A stretch of DNA of 64,000 nucleotides. It comes from Schistocephalus solidus. Its lineage: Eukaryota > Platyhelminthes > Cestoda > Diphyllobothriidea > Diphyllobothriidae. Below are positions 20,800-33,700 of the stretch, piece after piece. Made by a program: the position numbers and the translations under genes. The first letter of the stretch is position 1. Each line of letters starts with the position of its first letter. The stretch is taken from positions 153,651 through 217,650 of the forward strand of contig WEDG01004562.1 of NCBI GenBank assembly GCA_017591395.1, read 5' to 3'. The notes under the pieces are model-generated. The model searched no databases. It was not told the DNA's origin and worked only from the letters and a program-made list of their open reading frames with translations.

Positions 20800-21468
20800 T
20801 AACTTGTTTTCCTTAATTCTTATAATGACTGATTTACCGACTTCTTCTGTCGGTTACAATAGGGGCGCCCACAGATAACGTCAGGGAAGATACGCGTCTG
20901 CTGTGTCTTGGGGCTCAATTTTATTCTTCTTATATTACTGGTCATTGTTAAGATGCTGGTTGAACGTAAGATTGAGTCCTAAGGTGGATGAATTTTCGTT
21001 GATTGGCTACAGGACTTACTCTCCCGTTCTGAATCGAGGCTCACTCTAGAGCTCGTATTGTATTACCGACGAAAACAAAGGAGACCCTCATGCCCGTTTC
21101 TGACTTACTTACCATCATCGTTTAGCCATACACAACCCCAGGTAGTGCCCCACCTGAGGCTCTAACCCGCGACATTTTGGTTGATGATGGCTAATAAGCC
21201 AGAAATGGCCATTCTGATCTCCCCTGACCTTATTGATAATGTGCTTCTGCGCATGGTAGTAGCCGCTGTGCGGCAGCTGGGGATGACAGCAACCACAGAT
21301 TTTGCACCATCTGAGGCTCGCACCTAATGATTAGAAGTTCAACGCTCTAACTATTGAGTGATTTATATGTTATATTCCCGATTGCAAGGGGCGGGAGGAG
21401 TCCATGGCTCTATGACCAACAGGTCGCGGATTCGAGGCTCAGCGCTTGAAAAACCTTGGGTTGGGTAT

Positions 21469-21513
21469 GGTTGGCTGATGACGATTAATAAGCCAGAAGT
21501 CGTTATTCCAGTC
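21469..21513 (+). ncRNA. Hammerhead-like motif, diverged copy
   Basis: GGTTGG, CTGATGA (21475-21481), degraded stem II, GAAG in place of GAAA (15.1 becomes G, which can wobble-pair with U16.1), U (21507), CCAGTC. Stem I pairs at all six positions although three differ in sequence or pair type from the 8.3-kb copy, and the outer GGG-TAT/T-CCC is kept. Confidence 0.45.
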
Positions 21514-21535
21514 TCCCTTTGTCTGTGTCAGTAAT

Positions 21536-22750
21536 CTTATTACGTTTAAACTTTCCTAAATTGTCAACTATACCCAGCAATGCGAGCAGAATGCTGACAA
21601 AGACGGAAACTGGAGTGAATATTTCTAGCCTCACACCATTAGCCTAAATTTTGACGATCGGAACACATCGAGTGATTTCATAGTGAACTTAAGAACCCTG
21701 GCCCATTAGACGACAAAAAGAAGTATAGCAGGCACTCAAACGTGCGTTCATTTTTCCGAAGGAAATACTTCATTCCTTTCTCATATTAACCTTTAAGGAT
21801 AAGTAACGTATTACTGAAATATCAGAAATATAGTCGGCTAGATCGTAATATGTGACCCAAATCATGGAGCACAGAATAGGTCAGAGAGCAATACAGACTA
21901 GTGGTAATAGGATTTTTATGGATGGGGTTAAATGATGAACAAGAGAGCGCCAACTTAATCCTAACCCTATCCATTGTTTTTGTTAGAATTCGTTGAGGGT
22001 GAGTAGGGCCGCACAATAGTTTGTTGGCCTGAAAAGTGTGCAGATTGCGAGATCCGGTGGCTTCACCTTATGCCGACCAATATGCGCAATATCATTCCTA
22101 GCTGACCTGACCAACTTTATATTCAAACCTTTTATGAAGGTAAGATCGTTCATTATTAAACTTAAATGGATGCGTTTTGAATCTACCACGGCGTCCTAAT
22201 AGTTGCCGCTTTTGAAAGTTTCCATTTAACCCGATTCTTCGGTCCTCCTACCACCAACGAAATATTGCATGACCCTTGTAGCCTTGCACTGAATGCTAAC
22301 CTAACGAGTACAATGCATAGAGTTGGAGTTGCGGTGGCATTTAGTACGGTTGAAGCTTACACGCTGACCTTTTCGTTGCTCCCTGAGTTGGGTCACATAT
22401 TAGCTTCTTTCCAAATAGTCTATTGTCCGTGTTTTTTAACGAACAGTAAGGAGCCGTGTGCAAGCGCCGCAAGAAGGCCAATTAACTATAAACTACCGAG
22501 TAAGACTTCCCAGGCGGTCATACGGCATCTTAATTGTAAGCTGGTTTTATATATATCACGGAAGTTACCTGGAGACTGCTCCGTCCAACTAACCTGTTTT
22601 TAACAGAGACTATCGGACTCGGAAATTTAGGTCCAAGAGCGGTCAAATCGATAACTTGAATTAGTGGGCACACAGACCTTCTCCACCTGTCACATTACCG
22701 GCGGAACTGCACTGAATAAACATAACACGCAGCACTGTGCCTGACAGCCT
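21536..22750. other. No recognised gene
   Basis: Short ORFs only, without motifs or splice architecture that I can support. Confidence 0.35.
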
Positions 22751-22756
22751 ACATTG

Positions 22757-23725
22757 AGTGACCAAACTCATGCAAAGTTGGGCCAAAATTCTGAAAGGCC
22801 TTAAGGATTATGAAAGCTTTATTTAAGAGGGGTTGTGGGGTTAAAAACTGGGCGTCCTTTTGCGGACACGGCAGGATAGCGGCTTTTGAGTGCACTGCTT
22901 TTCGACCGACTGCAAAAGCCGTATTGGTAAAAAAAATACTACCTGTGTGGAAGGCATTTCCATTCTGATTTTCGCTGCTCATACGAATTCAAGTATGATT
23001 TATAGGAAGCATGCACAAAAATATCATTTCTTCTTCTCATGTGACAGTTAATCACTTAAAATTTTATACCCGAGAAAAGACTATCCTCTGGTTTTTTAAA
23101 GAAAGGTTTCTAATGATGAGATTTTTTAAGATCGTACAATTTCCATTCGACTAGCTTCGTATTCGTCCGCTTAGCAATGGCACACATTACTTATGCAATG
23201 CATTTCACATCCAATGCAAACTTTTATGAAAACGATACGGTATCTCCTTAATGGTATCGAGAAATGTATAGTCTTCCTTACCCGGAAAGCATACAACTTG
23301 TAGACTGGAAACTCTGCACCTAAACGCTATGACAGGTCGGGCTCAAACATATTCGGAAGTTGGAAACGTATTAATAGCCTAAATTTACCACTCTTTCGAG
23401 TATAAAATATGAAGAGGCAATTTGCTACAAAATGCCTACAAGTAAAGAATAATTTTACTAAAGTTTTCTGCAAAATATATTTAAAAGTACAAGAGCAGCG
23501 AAAAACAATAAGAAAAATGCATACTACTTAAGCAGTAATTTTTTACCAATTGAATTTTTTGCAGGCAACTGAAAAGCAGGGCCTTAAAAAGCCGGCATCT
23601 TGTCGTGTTCACAATCTTTTCGCCTTCTGTGCCAGTTCATATTGCGACCCGACTTAAATAATCGTTTCGAATGGTAAAAGGATTTCAGAATTTCGGTTAA
23701 CCTTGCATGAGCTCGGTCACTCATG
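22757..23725. repeat. Foldback repeat with ~85-bp arms
   Basis: The reverse complement of 22757-22845 (TTGCATGAGTTTGGTCACTC, CTTTCAGAATTTTGG, CTTAAATAA) matches 23645-23725 (TTGCATGAGCTCGGTCACTC, ATTTCAGAATTTCGG, CTTAAATAA) with substitutions. The interior of about 800 bp is AT-rich and has no transposase ORF. It may be a non-autonomous DNA transposon or two opposed repeat copies. Confidence 0.5.
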
Positions 23726-24596
23726 CGCGGTGTGGTGGTGCGCACTCAAGGGTCACTGTATTCGGCGCCAAAGCGACGAGCATTCAGTAAACGAGAAATG
23801 TCAGTGACACCATCAAAGGGCACTCAAATGACGATTTTTCTCGCATCTCGCGCTTTTTCTTTAAATCCCGAGGCGAACTGCCACCTTGGGAGGAATCGGT
23901 CGTGCTCTGGTCTCGATCCTCCCGCCTTCCCAATCAGTACGTTCAGTCTCACGTTTTTTTCTCCGTAGCACTTCTATATCGGCAGAGGAAAATTTACTTA
24001 AAGCCTGGTTTCCGTCTCTGTTCACTAATAATTACCAGACAATAAACTCGTCTTTTGCCCGGTTTTGAGAGTGTGCTTGCAACTTTTGCATTCTAGGAGA
24101 TAATGACAGGTCAACTGAAAAGGGAGGCTCCAGGCGGGAAATGGCTTAGACGTGCTGATGATGACTGTCAACTCTGAAGCATGTGTCACTTCTAAGTTCG
24201 CAACTTTGTTGCTGAAATGTTATGGTGCCTGCTTAACATATGGTTAAACCCGGAAACATGGCAGTCTGTGCCGAGCTTGAGATTTTCCTTCTGTCCCACG
24301 GACCCCCCTCAGAGGCTACCGGACTATCCGTGTCTCAATTTCCCTATTAGTTTTCCGGTACTAATTATTCATTAAACTAGGTAAGTGTATTTATGCCTTA
24401 GCCACAAAAAGTTATGAATGCATCGCGTTTGCAAGCAGTATCACAGAATAAGGTCGAAGACTCTGTCTAACACCCCGTTAAGAACTGCTATGTTCTTGTT
24501 TAAGTACTGGGCAGACGGGGTGATCGATACCTCGCTGACCCTGCCCTTGGTATTGTGGCATGTTATCCAAGACCTACTACCTTCAGAGAAACTTCT

Positions 24597-24602
24597 TTTA
24601 TT
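24597..24602 (-). terminator. DNAJC27: Polyadenylation signal of DNAJC27
   Basis: AATAAA on the minus strand, about 108 bp downstream of the DNAJC27 stop codon at 24710-24712. Position and orientation fit a 3'-end signal. Confidence 0.6.
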
Positions 24603-24709
24603 AGTGGGACTTCTATCAAGCTGAACGCCGCTTCGGTGCGCTTTTGGCAGTTCCGAGGCGAGTTAGAGGTGCAGAAGTCCTGCCCAACAGAAAAAGTGCG
24701 CGCGCAGGC

Positions 24710-27700
24710 TCAGGGGTTCCTTTGAGCCTTCTTGTTTCTTTCCGGACCATTTGGACGAGCAGTTGTTTCACCCAGGAGAGCTGTACGCGCCGCCACAACG
24801 CGTTTAAATGCCTCCTCGCTGCCAGGATGACCGTTCTTGTCCGGATGTAGGTGAAAGGCTAGTCGTCGGTAGGCCTTTATTATTTCCGCCCTGAGAACAA
24901 GGTTAGCAGAGCAGACGATGAAACCTTCGGAAGAACTCAAAGAAGACAATCAGAGCTATTTTTACTGAGAGTACAACTTTCAAGACGACATTTCCTGTAT
25001 GCTTTATGCATTAACAGTGTGGTTTAAATACTCCGATAAACTTGCATACCAGATCTGTAGCTGTACCCGCCCAAGACTATCCATTGTTAACTATTATCAG
25101 AGAACTCTAAGAAATCTTGTCCCTTGTGTGCTGGAAATCTTACAGTAACTTTGAATCAATAAACCTACTTTTCTTTTAATAAATATTTCCGAAGTCGGAG
25201 GCAATTCCATTACTTTAAACCCATCTTTTAATCACAAAATGTGGTATTCAAGTGGGTGTGTGCAGGGGGTACTAGTTAGGGGAAGCGCCACACAGATAGC
25301 ATTTGGTCGCTCCATTTGTCTCGTACAGGTGGTGAATGCTCCTGTGGCCGCCTCTAACTGGTACCCAACTCTCATCTCTAACTCTCGTCCCAGCGGCTAC
25401 ACCCCGGGCAACCGTCACGACTGGCGGGCTAAACCAGGTGAGGGTCTCCGGTGTTGTGTGTGCCACCACACCCGGTATGTCTGACTACCGAACTTAACTC
25501 CTCCCCCTCTCATAAAAAGTCCTACGGTGGGGGCAACAGCAACCCCATAGGCAGCCCAGGCTAACTCGGGATCGTTCTCCCACTAAAACAAATCCGCGAC
25601 CTATAGTGGAGTTCGGCAGCCGCCTGGGATGTTCGAGCAGCCCTATTAAGGGACAGCACTGCTTGCCTCCTCGCAGAGAAAGGGGCTACAAAAGGTGCCC
25701 TAAACAAATGCTGGTTATCACGTCTTTAGCAGCGGGCCGCGGCCAGCAGATTGCAAAATACGTGGGTTTAAAACTCAAACAAACAAAAATACTCCCGTCC
25801 CCATCCCACGCGACATACCCTCCGGGCTGCTCGGGTGAGTCCGCTCACAATAGCAGCCTGGAACATTTGTGCACTTTAAGGAAATCAGAGGAGCAAACGG
25901 CCGAAACGAAGAATGGCACTATTCGCTCGGGAACTGGCGCGCTACAAGATGTACATTGTTGCTCTCTGCAAGACCAGGGTCAGCTGGAGGAGGTGGATTT
26001 TGGCTACGCCTTCTTCTTGCAAAGCGACGCGACCTGGTGTCGCTTTTGCCATCTTGAACGAAATTGTGCGACGTCTGCCCTGTCTGCCGCAGTGTATCAA
26101 TGATCGCCTGATGAGCCTCCGCCTGCCTCTTCATGGAGACATGTTCGCCACCATCATCAGTGCCTACGCGCCCCCAATGACGAGCTCTGATGCGGCGAAG
26201 GAAAATTCTACGAGGACCTGCACGCCCTCCTGGTGACTGTGCCGATGGCAGACAAGCGGATTGTCTTTGGTGACTTCAACGCCCGCGTTGGGAAGGACCA
26301 CGCTGCCTGGCAGGAAGTACTGGGTCCCCACGGTCTCGGTAGCTGTAACGATAATGGTCTCCATCTTATGAGAACGTGTGCGGAACACCGTCTCCTGCTG
26401 ACCAACCCCTTCTTCCGCCTTCCGACGCGGGAGAAGGCCATGTGGATGCACCCTCAGTCGCAGTGCTAGCAGCTGCTGGACTATGTTCTCGTCCGAAGGC
26501 GAAATCGACAGGACGTGCTGGTGACCAAGGTGATCCGCGATGCCGATGGTTGAATGGATTACCGCCTCGTCATCTCCAAGATTAGGCTCCGGCATCAACC
26601 TCACCGAAGGCCCCAAGTTATGAGGCCGCCAGGTAAGTAAAATACTCTTTTTTAAATTTTCCTGCTCACTTTTTTGATTTCAGCAACCAAATAACCGATA
26701 AACTTGAGAACCTGCATGCTCCAGATGATAATGCTACCGTGGAAACAAGATGGTGTCAATTACGAAACGTCATCCAGTCCACCACTCTCGAAGTCCTCCG
26801 ACGCGCATGCCGTCAACACCAGGACTGGTTTGACGAAACTGACACCGACCTCAGCAACTTACTCGAGGAGAATAAACGACTACACAAAGCCGCCGCCTTC
26901 TATAGCAACGGCTGCGGGAGATGCAGGACGCTTGGATGGTCCGAAAGGGTGAGGAAATCCAGGGGTTTGTGGATTGAAATTAAATGAAAAACTTCTTCAA
27001 TGCCATCAAGGCCATCTACGGCCCATGTATCAAGGGGTCCGCACCGCTGCTCAGCTCTGACGGCACAACAATGCTGACAGAGAAATCGCAAATTCTGAAG
27101 CGAAATGTCCTTAATTGCTCATCAGCCATCTCCGTTGCTGCCATTGACCGGCTCCCTCAAGTGGACACGAACAATGACCTGGATCTGCAGCCTTCCCTAC
27201 CAGAAACCATCCGGGCTCTGCAACAGATTTCCAACGGTAAATCACCGGGAACTGACGCAATACCACCGGAAGTCTACAAGCATGATGGGCCCCGGCTGAT
27301 AGTAGATCCCACAACACTCTTCCAGGAGATGTCACGCCAAGGACAAGTTTTTCAGGATTTCAAAGACGCGACCATTGTCCATCTCTACAAACGGAAGGGG
27401 AACCGGCAACTCTGTCATAATCACAGAGGCATGTCGTTGCTCAAAATCGCCGGGAAAATCTTTGCCCGTATCCTTCTTAATCGTCTGAACGGTCATCTAG
27501 AGCAGGACCTCCTCCCGGAAAGTTAATGTGGCTTCCGCCGACACCGCGGAACAACTGACATGATCTTTGCCACCCGCCAGCTACAAGAGAAGTGTCAGGA
27601 GATGCGAACTCACCTGTACACAACCTTCGTGGATCTAACGAAAGCCTTTGACACGGTGAATCACGACGGACTGTAAAAATTCAAGCAGAAATTCGGCTGT

Positions 27701-30700
27701 CCTGATCGGTTCACGCAAATGGTGCGTCAGCTGCATGAGGGGATGACGGCGCGCGTCACTGACAATGGGAAGGTATCCGAAGCATTCGCAGTGATCAACG
27801 GAGTGAAGCAGGACTGCGTACTGATTCCCACCCTGTTCAGTCTCATGTTCTCGGCTATGCTGATGGACGCCTACCGTGATGAGCAGCCTGGGATCCGCAT
27901 CACCTACAGAACTGACGGGCACCTTTTCAACAGTCGGCGTATGTCGGCTCCAACGCGCGTGTCTACGACTACAGTCCATGACTTGCTCTTCGCGGACGAC
28001 TGCGCCCTTAACACCGTGACGGAGGAGGACATGCAAAGGAGTATGGACCTCTTCGCCGCAGGCTGCGCCGATTTTGGATTAAAAATCAGTACAGCCAAAA
28101 CTGTTGTCATGCACCAGCCGCCACACAGCGCGGAATACAATGCTCCTTGAATCAATGTCAACGGTGCTCAACTCAAAAACGTGGAAACCTTCGCTTATCT
28201 AGGAAGCACGATGTCGCGCAACACGATAATCGATGACGAGGTTGCTAAACGGATCTCGAAAGCCAGCCAGGCCTTCGGCCGCCTGCAAGCCTCTGTGTGG
28301 AATCACTACAGTATTCACCTGAAAACCAAACTGAAGATGTACAAGGCCATCGTCTTGACTACACTCCTTTGCGGGTCGGAGACCTGGACCGTCTACTTGA
28401 ACCAAGCCAGGAAGCCGAATCACTTCCATATCAGCTGCCCCCGCAGAATACTGAAGCTGAGATGGCAAGTCGGGATCCCGGACACAGAAGTCCTGGAACT
28501 GACCGGAATATTCAGCATCCACGCCATACTTAGGCAAGTGCAACTGCGATGGAGCGGCCACCTAGTGAGAAGGGACAATGAGTGACTATCCAAACGACTT
28601 TTCTACGAAGATGTCGCTACGGGTGCTCACCGACAGGGAGGTCAAAACCCATGCTACAAGGAAACTTTGAAGAAACCTCTGAAGCAACTGCAAATCAACC
28701 CAAAGAGCTGGGAGGACCTCGCCCAGGATAGACCAGCATCGATAAGATCCGTGAAGACTGTTTCAACAATCTATGAGGCAAACCGGATCGCCGCCGCCAA
28801 GGCCAAAAGAGTGGCACGAATGTCACCAGCACCCCGGACCAACACCGTCGATACCCAGGACCTTCCAACATGCTCGCGCTGTCAACGCATCATCCACGCG
28901 TTAATCGGCCTGGTCGGACATCTTCGGATGCAATGCACCAACAATCCAACAATTCAAACTTCTACGTCAAATTCTACCAACCCTCATTCAGACTCCCCCA
29001 TCCTCACTCCTGGCATCAATTCCATTACTCCCACCATCATAGAGATCACATCCCAATACTCATCGCCTGTTACCTCCACCACCGCAAACAACACTGCCTT
29101 CGTAACCGCCGTCACCACCACCACAACCACAACCATCAATTGGGACTCTTTCCTAAACTGTCCTCAATGCGACCGCACATTCACCTCACGCATCGGCCTG
29201 GTCGGTCACTTGCGAATCCATAGTGCAGAGACTGGTGAACCAGTGCCTGGAGCACCAACGCAGAGCAGATATCACCGCCTCCACTGCCCTCACTGTTCTC
29301 GTGCATTCACTCATCGCATGGGCCTATTAGGTCACATGCGCATCCATGACAGCGGAATTCACCGCAATGCCGACAACACCGATACCCCATGCACACCCTC
29401 CACTCCTGCCATTCGTACCGCCACTGCCACCCCAATACCACCACACTACCATGAATGACATCCCCCAGCCTCTCCCGATTTCTCCTGCCCACACTGCGCC
29501 CGCAACTTCAACTGACGCATCGGCCCGGTCGGTCACCTGCAAATCCATCGCACGGAGGCCTTGGGCTCTGAAATACAGTCTCCGCACCCGCCTCCAATGC
29601 TCTCACTGCTTCCGCACATTTACACACCGCATGGGCCTATAAGGACAAATGCGCAGCAGAGCCCTCGCCGACTCAGCACCTCTCCACCTACATTTTCCTT
29701 TTTGTCACCGCACACGCACATCATGCATCGGCCTGGTCGTTCACTTGCGAATCCATTGCAGAGACTGGCAAACCAGTGCCAGGAGCACCAACATACACCG
29801 CTGCACCCGACTAAATTGTCCGCACTGCACACGCACATTCACACCCCGCATGGGCCTATTACGTCACATGCGTCTCCATGAACACCTGCGATAGAACACC
29901 ACCGGTTATACCACAACACTACATCTCTCCTCATCAGCCTCTGCACCACACATGATCATACGAAACCCCACAAAAAACATGCTCTCAGTCTGCATAGTTG
30001 ATTGAAAGGCAAATATGATCCTCGGCTCCTTCTTAATATGGCTCCTCTGTTGCATGTGTGATCTGAGGCGATAAGCATCGTGGGTTGGAAGGCTGCCAAA
30101 TGACAAGCACATTCAGACCTCGCAGTTAGTCCCATGCGTGTTGTGTGGAGTGGCTGACTGGTGGTCTGAGAGTCAGGCTGCGATGGCTCCTTCTTAACGT
30201 GATCTCTGGCTATCTCACACATGCGAGATGTGAGCCGTTCAACCCCCTGTTGTGTGAAATCCGAGTGCTTGTGTTTGGGGGGACAGGTCATGTACGTAGA
30301 ACGCATAGACGAGGTCGACAGCAGCTGTGCCCACTTCCGCATCAGGCAACTGACCGGCTCGGACGGTGGTCTGATTGTGAAGGTGGGGGAAAAAGTAAGG
30401 TCGATAGCACAGCGCATTTTCCTCACGTTACAAAATCTGACGCGCTTGACGCTATCATGGTACGCTAAAAACAATGGCTTGGAAGGTTGCCAACTGACGA
30501 GATAACTCGGTCCACGTGGTCAGCCCAGTGTGCGTTATGTGTGGAGTGACTGACTGGTGGAATGAGAGTCAGTTTGCAATGGCTCCTTCTTAATGTGGCC
30601 TTTATGGCACTCCCGCTCCGTGGGATCCGCGCCAGGTGTGGTGGCGCGCCCAGGGGCGGCTGCGACCGCGCCAGCCACCTGCGTCTTCTCCTGCGCCCTC

Positions 30701-33700
30701 TCCCATCTCCGATCTTCTTGACTCTGTCATGACAATGGGCTCAAGTGGAGGAGAAGGAGGAGAATGTGCGGTAGCTGCAGCGCATGGCAACTATCACTAA
30801 AAACTAATCCATGCGCAAGTCACCGTCCCTACACCACCCTTCTGTGGATCATACGGTGGCCTTCGTCGTAATCGATGGTCGAACTGTCGTGCGTGCGTGC
30901 TTAACTAAGCGAACCCTTCCTCCCTAAAAAGGTGATCGCACTCACTTCTTTCAAAGTTCAGCTCTTTCGAAAAGTTAGTTGTATGTAAGCTAACTTTTTG
31001 AATCCACACGCGGAACTACTGTAATCTCTCTCACAGTTAACTTTCGTTGAATGCAGATGATCTAGTTTTTCTGTCAAAAGCAAGCGTCTTTTACTGAACA
31101 AGCATCACACGGATGTTAACAGAGATCCAACGAAATATTAAGACAACCATTTTTTATAGTGACCGTTGAGGCAACGGCCCGCAGTTTTGCCTTCTGGAGC
31201 CACGGATATGCGGGTAGGTGGTTATGATGTTGGCCTTCCTGCTGCAAGACGGTGCATTCGCGCCAGTTGCGCCATCTCACATTCGTCCTTGAAACGGCAA
31301 AATGTTAGTATCAGGCGATCAATAAGTGAACTGACTGTTCTGCGAAGAATGGAGGGATGACGACGCTGTTATCTCTTTTTCCTTGGTTGCATTTCGATCG
31401 CAACCCGCAGTTTAACAAGTTGCATTGAAATAAGACCGATGGACGGGCACTTCCAGAAAATAAAGGGTATTTTGGCAGTTGAAATGTATCCGTTATTTAG
31501 AAATATTACAATCTCATAATTCCCGAAATAAACCAGTCGAAATATTGATAACTTTCTTGGCCACCTGGTGTTTTGCATTATTTTATGACTGTATCCCAAA
31601 ACTCTTAGAAGTAAACTTAACTGCGGCCATAATAAACTGACCTTTTCAGACAAGAGACGATTTATTAGAAAAAAACGTTTTCTAGAAGCTGGTGAATGAA
31701 ATTTTGTTCGAACTAATATTTTCTTGCTTGTACCTACCTCGTTGCTGACTGAGACACTCTGAGCATCTGATGGTTGTTTTTGCATTTTGTACCTGTTCAA
31801 CTGCTTCTATGTGCTCAATTCGGATAGGAGGTATTTGCAAATTATGAGGCAAAGAGTCTTTGTCAAGGGCACGGAAGAAATGACTAAATTTCGGATCATA
31901 TTTTGGAGAGGGCTTCTTCCCTGTTGAGAGCATTTCGTGGATGCACTGGAAGCAGCACTAGAGAAAGACAAAGAATTCTAAAAACAATGATGAAACTTCT
32001 TTAAAGATTTAAATTTTTATTTGTATATTTAACCTCTTTCCTTTGTGCCCACAAAATGGAAACACACCATAGTCCACACGAATTAAACTGGTCCTTCTCG
32101 GAGTGGTTTCTGTATTTCATGTTCTTAGTTTAGTTTTAAGGAATTAAATAGGAGAGCTAAGGAAACTGATACCATTTTAAAAATTCACAGGGAAAAGACG
32201 CAGAAGGTATACTTGAGCCTACAAGTCATAGAAGTCATGTTCGTCAAACTGAAGATTAATAACGTACAAATCTTAGGTACCAGGAGAAGCTTTATGAGAA
32301 CCGCTCCGTAAGTCATACTGGCAATACAGACTTCAGATCCAAAGCGCAGTATTACCACACACATACTCAGTTAGTACGTATGGGATTCAAATGATGGATG
32401 AACAGAAATATATCTGGCCAGTGCCATCTATGCCTTGGTATTAGTTAATGCTAGGTTTATTCACAAATGCAAGCGCGTTTCCGCACACTATGACTTTCAT
32501 TGTGATATACATCCTACATAACTTCAGCAATAAGCTTTGCTCTAACTTGCATTGACATTATGATTTAAAACTTTACAGAATAAAATTGTCAATTTTTGCA
32601 ACAAGTAGCGTGAGTTATGTACTCCGTTGTTTAGGTGGCGAAAAAATATTGAAGATATTAACATATTCAAAGAATTTCTGGATTGCGTCTGCTATTTCAG
32701 TTCCATCGAAACTTCCGTTAAAATGATTCATTTAATTTGTCAGGATTTACAAATCTTGCTTCACTTGTTTATGTAGAGTTTAACTTTCCACATTTATCAG
32801 CTAGCACTACTTAATACATGCGTCCACTTAAAGGCTGCGAACTGGTATTTTGTATCTTTCTTAATAGCCTGCATAATTTTTCCAATATGTTCGACATTTG
32901 AATGCCATTTTATATAAGATATTTTTATATTGAATAAAGGGTGCTTCAAAAAGGTGATTCATAATCTCATTTTGGCTGAAAATATGCAGGCTGAGGCCAT
33001 AAACTTCAAAAAACCTTTGACTTAAGCAGTTCACCGTTAGGGTCTGCTTTAGTCTGCGCCTGTAATTTTAAATGCGCCGATTCTTCTAAACGGAAGGTTG
33101 GTACTTCCAAACATTACAAACTTTGTCTGCCTGTTGTTGTGTAAAAAGGTTGAAGGATGGCAGTACGTGAGTGAGAATCTAAACGAGTAGAAATAGTTCG
33201 GTGCTGCTGCAACCTAATTTATCACACATTCTTTGTTCCTTTCAGAGTAACATTTTGAACATTGGTTTTGATGTCTTTTAAAAATAATCACCACATTTTA
33301 GCGGAAAGTTCATCAATCTTAATTCAGCCAAACGTATGCAAAAATTAGCATATTTTCGTTTGCCAAAAGTTTTTTGCTCTTTGAGTCCCTTGATTGCAAA
33401 GTATTTTATGGAGCAATTCTACTCGTTCCCGAAAGCTCAGTATTTTTCAATTTTGTTGGTATATTTTATTAGTGTATTTTAAACTTGCTAGGTCCTAGAA
33501 TTTAAATATTTGAATAGTCTTTTATTTAAAATACTTGTTAGGTAATTTTTTAACACTTTTAAGGAGCGAACCTTATTTCTTTTAAATTAAGTCTTTCACT
33601 TTGTCGTTTTAAGAAAACTTTTCGAATTTTAGGGACCGTTGCGGTGATTTACTTTGTTTGGCTTATACCACGTTAAAGGCTTTATTAGTACATTGAAGAA

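Larger units (their letters stand above)
20443..21535. mobile_element. Cluster of head-to-head tRNA-headed SINEs
   Basis: At least three opposed pairs are packed here. Pair 1: minus copy 20545-20690 and plus copy 20670-20830 share one tRNA-like head. Pair 2: minus 21080-21178, plus 21179-21235. Pair 3: minus head 21263-21350 (tRNA region only), plus 21362-21530. Degraded CACCGATCGGTTAC modules lie at 20443 and about 21000. Box B variants such as GGGTTCAAGCC and the tail CTGGCTGATGA...GCCAGAAATGGCCATTCC recur. Most copies are decayed; hammerhead-like cores remain at 20755-20799 and 21469-21513. Confidence 0.75.
25233..29960 (+). mobile_element. RTE-like non-LTR retrotransposon with zinc-finger tail, in DNAJC27 intron 5
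   Basis: This nearly full-length element runs antisense to DNAJC27. A GC-rich 5' region (about 25233-25840) precedes a single degenerate ORF of APE-type endonuclease, reverse transcriptase, a C-terminal domain and a C2H2 zinc-finger array. It lies wholly within the 6.8-kb last intron of DNAJC27. Its GC content and G/C-rich codons contrast with the AT-rich host DNA. Exact ends and target-site duplication could not be fixed by eye. Confidence 0.85.

Noticed and set aside
26633..26683. GTAAGT...TTTCAG resembling a short intron in the RTE element
   Set aside because: One in-frame reading with a single substituted base matches the family protein across the whole stretch, so it is decayed coding sequence that happens to look like an intron.
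29956..30474. 172-codon minus-strand ORF
   Set aside because: It spans a direct repeat and matches no family; composition explains its length.
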